This document shows positions 46,187 to 54,064 of a stretch of DNA of 57,181 bases, piece by piece; position 1 is the first letter of the stretch, and each line of letters opens with the position of its first letter. The position numbers and the translations under genes were made by a program. Source of the DNA: Bacteroidales bacterium (GTDB lineage: Bacteria > Bacteroidota > Bacteroidia > Bacteroidales > UBA10428); assembly GCA_016926375.1 (NCBI GenBank), contig JAFGOR010000101.1, positions 1 to 57,181 on the forward strand. Direction: 5' to 3'. A model generated the notes under the pieces. The model was given only the letters and a program-made list of their open reading frames with translations, was not told the origin of the DNA and ran no database searches.

Positions 46187-47257
46187 ATGGGAGAAAAGAA
46201 ATTAATGAAGGGCAATGAGGCATTTGCTGAGGCCGCCATCAGGTCGGGATGTGATGCTTATTTTGGGTACCCCATTACTCCCCAGTCGGAAGTTATGGAA
46301 TACCTGGCTGCACAACAGCCTCATTTGCGCACAGGCATGGTTTTACTGCAGGCCGAAAGCGAAGTAGCCGCAATTAATATGGTATACGGAGCCGCCGGAA
46401 CAGGGAAAAAAGTGATGACATCCTCATCAAGTCCGGGTATCAGCCTCAAACAGGAAGGCATTTCCTACCTGGTAGGAAGTGAATTACCCTGCCTGATACT
46501 CAATGTAGTTCGTGGTGGTCCCGGACTGGGAACCATTCAGCCCTCACAGGCAGATTATTTTCAGTCGACCAAAGGCGGAGGCCATGGCGATTACCGGATG
46601 ATAGTACTGGCCCCGGCCTCGGTGCAGGAAATGTCGGATTTTGTTAAGTTGGGGTTTGACCTGGCTTTTAAATATAGAAATCCTGTTTTAATGCTGTCAG
46701 ATGGCATTATCGGCCAGATGATGGAACAGGTTGAGCTGTTTGAACAGATGCCCAGGGCCACCGAGTTTGACCAAACCTGGGCGACAACAGGTAAAACCCC
46801 TGACAGGGAGCGCAACATCATCACCTCGGTGAATCTTGATCCTGCAGTTCAGGAAAGGCACAATCACAAGCTTCAGGCTAAGTATCAGAAAATGCAACAG
46901 GAAGAAGTCAGATATGAGTCTTTTGATTGTGAAGATGCAGATTACCTCCTGATTGCCTATGGTTGTTCTGCACGAATTTGCCAGAAATCAGTTAAACTGG
47001 CACGAGCCAAAGGTATTAAAGCTGGTTTGCTGCGTCCCATAACGCTGTTTCCTTTTCCTACTGTTGAAATAAAGCGGCTTGCCGGCAAGGTAAAGGGTAT
47101 GATGGCTGTTGAACTCAGCGCCGGCCAAATGGTTGAGGATGTAAGACTTGCTGTCGACGGCAGGGTTCAGGTTGCATTTTATGGCAGAATGGGAGGGATG
47201 GTGCACTCACCTGAGGAAGTTGTGGATGCTTTAATAAAACATTTTTCAATTGGTTAA
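46187..47257 (+). CDS. vorB: 2-oxoacid:ferredoxin oxidoreductase alpha subunit (VorB-like)
   Basis: A 356-residue alpha subunit with FGYPITPQSEVMEYL, the acceptor-side GAAGTGKKVMTSSSSPG, and VVRGGPGLGTIQPSQADYFQ. The features fit 3-methyl-2-oxobutanoate or 2-oxoglutarate:ferredoxin oxidoreductases. It acts with the TPP-binding, gamma and delta subunits to convert 2-oxoacid + CoA + ferredoxin to acyl-CoA + CO2. The exact 2-oxoacid (branched-chain, aryl or 2-oxoglutarate) is not decidable by eye. It starts 12 bp after the delta gene. Confidence 0.88.
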   Translation: MGEKKLMKGNEAFAEAAIRSGCDAYFGYPITPQSEVMEYLAAQQPHLRTGMVLLQAESEVAAINMVYGAAGTGKKVMTSSSSPGISLKQEGISYLVGSELPCLILNVVRGGPGLGTIQPSQADYFQSTKGGGHGDYRMIVLAPASVQEMSDFVKLGFDLAFKYRNPVLMLSDGIIGQMMEQVELFEQMPRATEFDQTWATTGKTPDRERNIITSVNLDPAVQERHNHKLQAKYQKMQQEEVRYESFDCEDADYLLIAYGCSARICQKSVKLARAKGIKAGLLRPITLFPFPTVEIKRLAGKVKGMMAVELSAGQMVEDVRLAVDGRVQVAFYGRMGGMVHSPEEVVDALIKHFSIG

Positions 47258-47259
47258 TT

Positions 47260-48069
47260 ATGGAAACAAATGCAATAAAAACCAACATGCTGGTCAGCCC
47301 GGAAAACCTGGTTTATACCAAAACCCCGCTGATGACAGACAAGCCGCTTTCGTATTGTCCGGGTTGCGGACATGGCACGGTACATCGGATGATCATGGAA
47401 GTAGTTGATGAAATGGGAATTCAGGCCGACACCATTGGCATTGCTCCGGTGGGATGCTCTGTGCTGGCTTATGAATTTATGAACATCGATATGCAGCAGG
47501 CAGCACACGGGCGTGCACCGGCTCTTGCAACAGGCATTAAGCGCTGCTGGCCCGATAAATATGTGTTCACCTATCAGGGCGATGGCGACCTGGCGGCTAT
47601 TGGAACTGCCGAAACCATTCATGCCTGCAACCGCGGTGAAAACATTGCCATTTTCTTCGTTAATAATGGCATTTATGGCATGACTGGCGGCCAGATGGCC
47701 CCGACTACCCTGCCGGGTATGCGTTCATCCACAACCCCTTATGGCAGGGATGTTGCGCTTATGGGAAATCCGCTGAAAATTACGGAACTGGTGGCCATGT
47801 TACCGGGCACTTTTTATGTATCGCGACACAGTGTTCATACCCCGTTGAATGTAAGAAAATTTAAGAGGGCAGCCCGGATGGCATTTGAAAATCAAAAGCT
47901 GAACAAGGGCGTGTCTTTTATTGAGATTGTTTCCAATTGCAACTCGGGTTGGAAAATGTCTCCTGTTGACGCAAATAAATGGATGGAAGACAATATGTTC
48001 CCTTTTTATCCGCTGGGCGACATTAAGGTCAATGGCGAAATGGTGAGTAAACCAACCAAAGCAGAGTAA
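47260..48069 (+). CDS. vorA: 2-oxoacid:ferredoxin oxidoreductase beta subunit (TPP-binding)
   Basis: A 269-residue thiamine-diphosphate subunit with CPGCGHGTVHRM, the TPP motif GDGDLAAIGTAETIHACNRG...VNNGIYGMTGGQMAP, and a Cys-Asn segment (ISNCNSGW-like, VSNCNSGWK). It binds TPP and the 2-oxoacid and drives decarboxylation. It starts only 2 bp after the alpha gene. Confidence 0.92.
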   Translation: METNAIKTNMLVSPENLVYTKTPLMTDKPLSYCPGCGHGTVHRMIMEVVDEMGIQADTIGIAPVGCSVLAYEFMNIDMQQAAHGRAPALATGIKRCWPDKYVFTYQGDGDLAAIGTAETIHACNRGENIAIFFVNNGIYGMTGGQMAPTTLPGMRSSTTPYGRDVALMGNPLKITELVAMLPGTFYVSRHSVHTPLNVRKFKRAARMAFENQKLNKGVSFIEIVSNCNSGWKMSPVDANKWMEDNMFPFYPLGDIKVNGEMVSKPTKAE

Positions 48070-48086
48070 TTTCAAATAGAAAAATC

Positions 48087-48632
48087 ATGAATGAAGAAAT
48101 TATAATTGCCGGTTTCGGCGGACAAGGCGTTCTATCCCTGGGTAAAATTCTGGCCTACTCCGGAATGATGCAACAAATGGAAGTAAGCTGGATGCCCTCC
48201 TATGGTCCCGAAATGAGGGGCGGAACAGCAAACGTTACCGTAATTCTGAGCGATGAGCGAATCAGCAGTCCGATTCTTAAACAATATGACACGGCCATTA
48301 TTCTGAATCAGCAATCAATGGACAAGTTTGAATCCTCTGTAAAACCGGGAGGCATTTTGATTTATGATTCAAATGGCATCACCCGGCATCCGCAGCGGAA
48401 AGATATTCAGATTTATGTGATTGATGCGGCTTCTGAATCTGCAAAGATGTCTTCTACCAAAACTTTTAACATGATTGTGCTGGGAGCCTACCTGAAAATT
48501 AAACCTGTAGTTACTATCGAAAACGTGATCAAAGGTCTTAAAAGCTCCCTTCCGGAGCGGCACCACCACCTGATTCCTGAAAATGAAGAGGCTATTAAAC
48601 GCGGAATGGAATATATTAAGAAAGTGGCCTGA
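48087..48632 (+). CDS. 2-oxoacid:ferredoxin oxidoreductase gamma subunit
   Basis: A 181-residue gamma subunit with GFGGQGVLSLGKILAYSG, the conserved MPSYGPEMRGGTANV and a C-terminal helix. It binds CoA in the complex. It is the last gene of the operon; a strong terminator follows at 48658-48692. Confidence 0.92.
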   Translation: MNEEIIIAGFGGQGVLSLGKILAYSGMMQQMEVSWMPSYGPEMRGGTANVTVILSDERISSPILKQYDTAIILNQQSMDKFESSVKPGGILIYDSNGITRHPQRKDIQIYVIDAASESAKMSSTKTFNMIVLGAYLKIKPVVTIENVIKGLKSSLPERHHHLIPENEEAIKRGMEYIKKVA

Positions 48633-48657
48633 GAAAAGTATCGTTTCGATTATAAAT

Positions 48658-48692
48658 AATTGCGGCGCAGTTAAAACTACGCCGCAATTTTT
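48658..48692 (+). terminator. Intrinsic terminator of the oxidoreductase operon
   Basis: AATTGCGGCG (48658-48667) pairs with CGCCGCAATT (48680-48689), continued inward by AGTT/AACT, followed by TTT. Confidence 0.8.
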
Positions 48693-48707
48693 GCTCTGAA
48701 TGCTGCG

Positions 48708-48768
48708 CCTGCCTGCCGGCAGGCAGGGGCGTAAGCAATTGATCAAAGGCTTAAGTTGACGGCAATGG
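48708..48768. repeat. Half copy of the 93-bp hairpin element
   Basis: 61 bp match 16420-16480 with five differences, including the central CCTGCC/GGCAGG palindrome and the CTTAAGTTGACGGCAATGG end. It lies between convergent genes, like the copy at 16.4 kb. Its left half is missing. Confidence 0.75.
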
Positions 48769-48812
48769 CCAGGAGACTACGCCCATATTTTATTTCCCAT
48801 GGCCTGATTTTA

Positions 48813-49703
48813 TCAGGCAATGATTTCTGTGCGGATTGCACTGATGTGTTTATTGATTTCTGCTACCTTGCTCAGGAAATCGTTCATTGTTTTCTTGCCA
48901 TCGGGAGTAGTCGGATCAAAATCGCTTTTGATATTGACCACGAATGAATCAAACACGGGCTGCAATTGTTTCAACATGATCAAATTCTTATTGATATCCT
49001 GGTCACTATTGTAATCGCTCAGCATGCCTATCAAATTGGTCAGTGAAATCCGTTGCTCAGCCAGTCTTTCAATTACCTCAATATCTTTGGTAGATGATGC
49101 TACGTAAGTGGCAATGTAAATAGCTTCAACCCATCCGCCCATGATAATCTGTGCAGATGTTGCATACCGTTCATTTTCCCGCAGGTAATCGTCAGAGGCC
49201 ATGTAAACTTCATTTGCTATCTTGATCAGCGAATCTTTATTGTCGATATTCCTGTCAAAGCGCTCAGCAGTATTTTTAAAGTAATCAGCAGGTATTCCCA
49301 TCTCTTCTGCCATGCGTTGCATGGCATTAAAATACCTTCCGGCTGTTTCAAGCTGCTCACTGACCTTGGCATAACTCAGGTCCACTGCATAAACGCCCAA
49401 ATTCAGGGCTTTCTTGGAACTTGTAACGTAATTCGACATTCTGTCGGGTGAATTGAGCAAATCACCTTTATAAACAGCACCCGACGACTGGAACAACGAA
49501 GTCATTTCAACGGAAAGATACATGTTATAAAAAATCGGTAATCCCGTGCCCAGCGAATCTGTGTTATGCACCAGAGGAGCTATTTCACTCAGATCTATAC
49601 TGTCAATCCCTTCAGTACCGGCTGTTCTTCCTGACTGCCTGCAAGAAACAACACACAGCATCAGGGTAGCAAACAACACAATACCAAACCGATATGTTTT
49701 CAT
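48813..49703 (-). CDS. Hypothetical lipoprotein, helical
   Basis: A 296-residue lipoprotein starting MKTYRFGIVLFATLMLCVVS with the lipobox cysteine at residue 21 (VVSCRQ). The rest is strongly helical with no recognised domain; residues about 70-280 contain long heptad-like helices (YVTSSKKALNLGVYAVDLSY, IANEVYMASDDYLRENERYA). It could be a scaffolding or sensor lipoprotein of the outer membrane or periplasm. The ATG before the signal was chosen over one 30 bp upstream. A TATTTTTG -7 box lies 39 bp upstream. Confidence 0.65.
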   Translation of the reverse strand: MKTYRFGIVLFATLMLCVVSCRQSGRTAGTEGIDSIDLSEIAPLVHNTDSLGTGLPIFYNMYLSVEMTSLFQSSGAVYKGDLLNSPDRMSNYVTSSKKALNLGVYAVDLSYAKVSEQLETAGRYFNAMQRMAEEMGIPADYFKNTAERFDRNIDNKDSLIKIANEVYMASDDYLRENERYATSAQIIMGGWVEAIYIATYVASSTKDIEVIERLAEQRISLTNLIGMLSDYNSDQDINKNLIMLKQLQPVFDSFVVNIKSDFDPTTPDGKKTMNDFLSKVAEINKHISAIRTEIIA

Positions 49704-49741
49704 AATAGCAGAGGTTAAATTTGAAAAGGTCAATTAATTAA

Positions 49742-49749
49742 CAAAAATA
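49742..49749 (-). promoter_or_regulatory. -7 box of the helical lipoprotein gene
   Basis: TATTTTTG on the minus strand matches TAnnTTTG. Confidence 0.45.
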
Positions 49750-49855
49750 AAGCTATTAATTATTTCCATTGGTTATTCTCTGCCATTCCTAATTTTGTCA
49801 TCTTTTTTTAACAATTGGTCAATTATGAGGTGACCGGCATAGCGGTTTTTGGTTT

Positions 49856-50839
49856 CTATAAGTATTTCCCGGTGGTTTTTTTCATGAACTGCAGCCGCTC
49901 GAATGCTGCGGTGTTTTCTTCATTTTTTGCTACCAGTCCTCTGAAAGCAGCCAGGTTTGAATAGCCTTTTTGCATCATCCATTTTTCCATTTCGTCAAGC
50001 AGTGTGCTGATGTATGGGATTCCGTTTTTATAAAGCGTGGAACAGATTTGGACGGCCGAAGCACCTGCCAGTAACTGCTTAATAACACCCTGATAATCAT
50101 GAATTCCGGTTGCGGCAACCAGTTCTTTCTGGATGTGTCCGTAAAGCAATGCAATCCAGCGAAGTGACAGGGTGATTTCATGTGGTGAACTGTATACATT
50201 CTGCGCCACCACCCTGAGGTTTTCAATATCAATATCAGGCCGGTAATAACGGTTGAACAACACCAGGCTGTTTACATCCATACTGCTCATCTTGTATAGC
50301 ATCCGGTAAAGGCTTGTGAAATAGAACCCAACCTTTACAGCTATCGGGATATTTACATTTTTTCGCACTTCATGGATGATATCCACATAGGATTCCTCAA
50401 TCTGATAACCTGTAAGATTGATATTGGTAGGCGGAATGAAGATGTTCAGTTCAATTCCGTCGGCTCCTGCCTTTTCTATCTCTTTCGAAAATTTCGGCCA
50501 TTCCCTGGGCGTTACACAGTTAATGCTCGCCATTACCGGTATGGATACGGCTTTTTTGGCCGATTCAATCAATTTCAGATAAGCAGCGGTTCCTTCTTCT
50601 TTTGAAAAGGAATTTACAAATTCCATTGCTTCAGGGTACCAGTAATACATTTCATCCTGACTGATCAGCTTGCTTTTTGGGGTGATCAGTTGTTCTTCAA
50701 ACAGCGATTTCAGCACAACTGCACCCGCTCCGTTGTCGGCACATTCCTTAACCTTATCGGCATTGCTTGTCAGGCCTGAACTGGATACGATGAGGGGGTT
50801 GGCAATTTTGATGCCCATGAATGTTGTTGACAAATCCAT
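49856..50839 (-). CDS. Dihydroorotate dehydrogenase-like flavoprotein in hydrogenase operon
   Basis: A 327-residue (beta/alpha)8 FMN enzyme of the PyrD/DHOD-like group (MGIKIANPLIVSSSGLTSN, ASINCVTPREWPKF, GADGIELNI, IAVKVGFYF, GVIKQLLAGASAVQICS). The catalytic cysteine or serine of class 1 DHODs appears replaced, so it may not act on dihydroorotate. It starts 7 bp downstream of the hydrogenase protease stop (a TTG 24 bases earlier would overlap it). Being last of the hox operon, it may be an accessory oxidoreductase. It was assigned by fold, not by substrate. Confidence 0.8.
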   Translation of the reverse strand: MDLSTTFMGIKIANPLIVSSSGLTSNADKVKECADNGAGAVVLKSLFEEQLITPKSKLISQDEMYYWYPEAMEFVNSFSKEEGTAAYLKLIESAKKAVSIPVMASINCVTPREWPKFSKEIEKAGADGIELNIFIPPTNINLTGYQIEESYVDIIHEVRKNVNIPIAVKVGFYFTSLYRMLYKMSSMDVNSLVLFNRYYRPDIDIENLRVVAQNVYSSPHEITLSLRWIALLYGHIQKELVAATGIHDYQGVIKQLLAGASAVQICSTLYKNGIPYISTLLDEMEKWMMQKGYSNLAAFRGLVAKNEENTAAFERLQFMKKTTGKYL

Positions 50840-50846
50840 ATCTGTT

Positions 50847-51314
50847 TTATTTTGAGTTTTCAATAAGATATTTCTTGAGATAATCAGTTGCCTGGTTCAG
50901 GTTCTTCTTTGCCTTTTCGCTCATCTCGCCCATGAATTCCCATTCATACCCTTTGATATGAATCAGGAAGGCTTCGGGTTCCCTGTTGAAAGCCTGCCTG
51001 CTCAGGTGCAATACAAATGCCGGTGAAACAGAATGCATGGTAAATTCCGATTTTGCCGATGCTTCCAGGGGTTCCATGATGAAAGTATCGATGTCCTCCC
51101 GGGAGGCATCTGCAAAAATGACCAAATCGTGTTTTGCAAGGGTATCAGCATCTTCAATATTGAGTTGGTAGTTGGAATCGGTATGAATGTTATGGAAACC
51201 TTTTTCAGCTGACCACCGCTCTATTTCCTCAGCCAGCATTACACCGAGTCCGTCATCCTGCCGTCCCGGATTTCCATACCCGTATATGAGTATTTTTTGT
51301 GTTTTTCCGGTCAA
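50847..51314 (-). CDS. hoxW: [NiFe] hydrogenase maturation protease
   Basis: A 155-residue HybD/HoxW-like endopeptidase (ILIYGYGNPGRQDDGLGVML, HDLVIFADAS, SVSPAFVLHLSRQAF). It trims the C-terminus of the large subunit after nickel insertion. The start is TTG, overlapping the hydrogenase stop as TTGA; no ATG is present near the N-terminus. It belongs to the hox operon. Confidence 0.9.
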   Translation of the reverse strand: MTGKTQKILIYGYGNPGRQDDGLGVMLAEEIERWSAEKGFHNIHTDSNYQLNIEDADTLAKHDLVIFADASREDIDTFIMEPLEASAKSEFTMHSVSPAFVLHLSRQAFNREPEAFLIHIKGYEWEFMGEMSEKAKKNLNQATDYLKKYLIENSK

Positions 51315-52765
51315 TGTTTGAATTTTCTGTCTATCAGGTTGTTATAGGCATCATAAACCTCAAATTCAAGCGGCATTTGACCCAGTGCATGCGTTGCACA
51401 ACTCAGACAGGGGTCGTAGGCCCTGATGGCTACTTCCACGGCGTTCATCATGCCTTCGGTGATTTCCTTCTGTCCGGTCATTACCTTTACCGCCACCTGG
51501 TTAACGGCTTCATTCATGGGCTGGTTGTTGTTGGTAGTGGAAACAATGAGGTTGGCCATGGTTATCATGTCATTTTCCCCGATTTTGTATTGGTGGAATA
51601 GCGTGCCTCTTGGTGCCTCAATAAGACCTACACCCTCAAGTTTTTTGGTGCCCCGGGTTACCAGTTCGCCTTCCATCAGGTCCGGATCATTCAGCAATTC
51701 TTTGATTTTTTCAGCTGAATGCAGAATTTCGATCAACCTGGCCCAGTGTGAATGCATGGTTTTGTTGCTGGGCTTACCGCCATTATACTTTCTGAATTGT
51801 TCAAATTCCTTTTGTGCCAACGGTGTATCTATAAATTCAACCGTATTCATCCTGGCCAGGGGGCCAACAGAATACCAGCCTGTTTTTTTACCGATTTCTT
51901 TCAGGTAAGGAAACTTCATGTAACTCCATGATTTAACTTCTTCGTCGATGTAACGGTCATATTCCTGGTAGTCCACATCATGGAGTATCTTTTTTCCTTC
52001 GGAATCCACAGCTCGCAGCACACCGTGATACAGATCAAGTGCACCGTCTTTACGCACCAGGCTGAGGTAACTCGACGGGAATTCGGCAAAGTGGTCAATT
52101 ATGGCCTTGTTATTCTTGTGGTAGTCTTTGAAGAACTCAAGAGCATCCTGTGACCAGCTGATCATTTTGTCAATATTCATATAATCATCGCCATGCAGCA
52201 GGTAATCCCGTTCTTCTTCTGTGAGGTGCTTGTTAATACCTCCCGGTATGGCACCGGTTCCGTGTATTTTCTTCCCTGCCGTGACTTTGATTACTTCCTG
52301 TCCGTATTTGCGCATCATCACCCCCTGAACGGCCAGGTCCTTGTTTGCCAGGGCCACGCCAATTATATTGCGCTTGATTGGATCTGAATCAACACCAAAT
52401 AGCAGGTCGGGTGATGCCAGGTGAAAGAAATGGAGTGAATGCGACTGGAACATTTGCCCGTAATGCATGAGCCGGCGCATTTTTTCACCGGTAGGCGTCA
52501 GTCCGTCACCGGTTCCCGCCCCCACAATTACATCAAGGGCTTTGGCTGCGGCCAGGTGGTGGCTGACAGGACAAATTCCGCAAAGGCGCTGAACCAGCAC
52601 AGGCATTTCCCAGTAAGGACGTCCCTGAACAAAGCGTTCAAATCCTCTGAATTCAACAATATGCAGGCGTGTCTGTTCTATTTTTCCTTCATTGTTGAGA
52701 TGTATGGTAACCTTTCCATGACCTTCCACACGGGTTACCGGTTCAATGGTGATCTTTTGTCCCAT
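51311..52765 (-). CDS. hoxH: NAD-linked [NiFe] hydrogenase large subunit (group 3d-like)
   Basis: A 484-residue [NiFe] large subunit. The Ni ligands are in the N-terminal RLCGICPVSHH (Cys62, Cys65) and the C-terminal DPCLSCATHALGQ (Cys453, Cys456). The final 28 residues after the second pair hold the tail cut by the maturation protease. The overall pattern (VEGHGKVTIHL, VVEFRGFE-like HIVEFRGFERFVQG) closely resembles HoxH of the NAD-reducing hydrogenases. The ATG at 52765 was chosen; upstream in-frame ATGs would overlap the small-subunit gene. It carries out H2 oxidation or production. Confidence 0.93.
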   Translation of the reverse strand: MGQKITIEPVTRVEGHGKVTIHLNNEGKIEQTRLHIVEFRGFERFVQGRPYWEMPVLVQRLCGICPVSHHLAAAKALDVIVGAGTGDGLTPTGEKMRRLMHYGQMFQSHSLHFFHLASPDLLFGVDSDPIKRNIIGVALANKDLAVQGVMMRKYGQEVIKVTAGKKIHGTGAIPGGINKHLTEEERDYLLHGDDYMNIDKMISWSQDALEFFKDYHKNNKAIIDHFAEFPSSYLSLVRKDGALDLYHGVLRAVDSEGKKILHDVDYQEYDRYIDEEVKSWSYMKFPYLKEIGKKTGWYSVGPLARMNTVEFIDTPLAQKEFEQFRKYNGGKPSNKTMHSHWARLIEILHSAEKIKELLNDPDLMEGELVTRGTKKLEGVGLIEAPRGTLFHQYKIGENDMITMANLIVSTTNNNQPMNEAVNQVAVKVMTGQKEITEGMMNAVEVAIRAYDPCLSCATHALGQMPLEFEVYDAYNNLIDRKFKH

Positions 52766-52776
52766 AGTATTGCGAT

Positions 52777-53325
52777 TTAATCGAATTTCAAAACTTCGTA
52801 AGGTAATTTCATCTCGTCCCCGGTAACCAGCGCCACCAGGGCCTCCCATATGAGATCGGCCCGGGGAGGGCATCCCGGCAAAAAATAGTCGATCTTGACG
52901 ATTTCGTGGCATGGATAAACCTTGTCGAGTAACATGGGTAATTCAGGGTCGTTGGGGATAATGCCTTCTTCATTGCCTACTACTGTTGGACCGTTTAAAT
53001 AGGCTTCTTCCAGGCATTCGCGAATGGGTATTCCGTTTCGCATGGCCGGCAATCCGCCCATAATGGCACATTCACCAACAGAAACCAGTATTTTGCAGTG
53101 CTCCCTGAAATCCCTGAGCACATGAACATTTTCGCTGTTGCAACATCCGCCTTCAATCAGTCCGATATCACATTTCTTGGTAAACTTTTTGATATCGTTA
53201 ATGGGTGATTTATTGAATTCAACCAGCTCAATCAGTTCCAGGATTCTTTCATCAATATCCAGAACTGACATGTGGCATCCGAAACATCCTGCCAACGATG
53301 TAGTGGCTACAATTGGTTTGCTCAT
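52777..53325 (-). CDS. hoxY: NAD-linked [NiFe] hydrogenase small subunit
   Basis: A 182-residue HoxY-type small subunit with one proximal [4Fe-4S] cluster: SLAGCFGCHMSVLD, GGCCNSEN, GECAIMGGLP and FLPGCPPRAD. The short length without medial and distal cluster domains fits group 3 enzymes. The ATG at 53325 lies 13 bp after the hoxU stop; earlier in-frame starts would overlap hoxU. Confidence 0.93.
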   Translation of the reverse strand: MSKPIVATTSLAGCFGCHMSVLDIDERILELIELVEFNKSPINDIKKFTKKCDIGLIEGGCCNSENVHVLRDFREHCKILVSVGECAIMGGLPAMRNGIPIRECLEEAYLNGPTVVGNEEGIIPNDPELPMLLDKVYPCHEIVKIDYFLPGCPPRADLIWEALVALVTGDEMKLPYEVLKFD

Positions 53326-53338
53326 GGAATGGGATATT

Positions 53339-54052
53339 TTAGATTTTCGAAATTTGCATGCTTTCAATATCGCTGCCAATGGGTGATTTGTCATACCTCC
53401 TGGCGCCAATGGGAACATTAAATCCTTTTTCTTTCACCAGGATTGACCCAACAGGACATATGTCCATTGCTTTCTGGGCAAGTTCGTCTGTGAGTTGCTT
53501 TCCTAACTTGGGATCCACAACTACTTCCACGCCAATGCCCCGTTTCCGGTAGGCAAATATGCTTCTTCCGCTGTCATCAGTAATGGCCCGGATGCATCGT
53601 TTACAAAGGATGCACCGGTTATGATCCTTGATGATCTTTGGGTGGGAAGCATCAACGCTCCGGTAAGGGAACTGAAAGGGAAACCGGGGTACGAGCATTT
53701 TAAAACGGTAGGCCAGAGCCTGCAGTTCACAACTTCCGCTTTTTTCACATGCCGGACAAAAATGATTGCCTTCCACAAATAACAGCTCGATGATCGACTT
53801 TCTCAGGTCGTTTATTTCAGCCGATTCATTTTCCACGTTCATTCCTTCGGCTACAGGAGTGGTACAGGCAGTCATCAGCTTACCATTTACTTTAACAGTA
53901 CAAATGCGGCAGCTGCCTTTGGGTTTGACTCCCGGATAATTACACAGTGTGGGAATAAAGATGCCGTTTTCCCTGGCAGCATCAACCAGGTATTGACCCC
54001 GGGTGGCCATGCACTCGATGGTGTCAATGGTGAATTTTACAAACTGGCTCAT
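53339..54052 (-). CDS. hoxU: Hydrogenase diaphorase Fe-S subunit
   Basis: A 237-residue HoxU-like (NuoG N-terminal) protein. A [2Fe-2S] domain lies at residues about 35-65 (CNYPGVKPKGSCRICTVKV, then C), a His-Cys cluster in GNHFCPACEKSGSC, and a [4Fe-4S] set in NRCILCKRCIRA plus ICPVG. It passes electrons between HoxF and HoxY. It lies 12 bp after hoxF. Confidence 0.92.
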   Translation of the reverse strand: MSQFVKFTIDTIECMATRGQYLVDAARENGIFIPTLCNYPGVKPKGSCRICTVKVNGKLMTACTTPVAEGMNVENESAEINDLRKSIIELLFVEGNHFCPACEKSGSCELQALAYRFKMLVPRFPFQFPYRSVDASHPKIIKDHNRCILCKRCIRAITDDSGRSIFAYRKRGIGVEVVVDPKLGKQLTDELAQKAMDICPVGSILVKEKGFNVPIGARRYDKSPIGSDIESMQISKI

Positions 54053-54064
54053 GGTGAAAATTCT

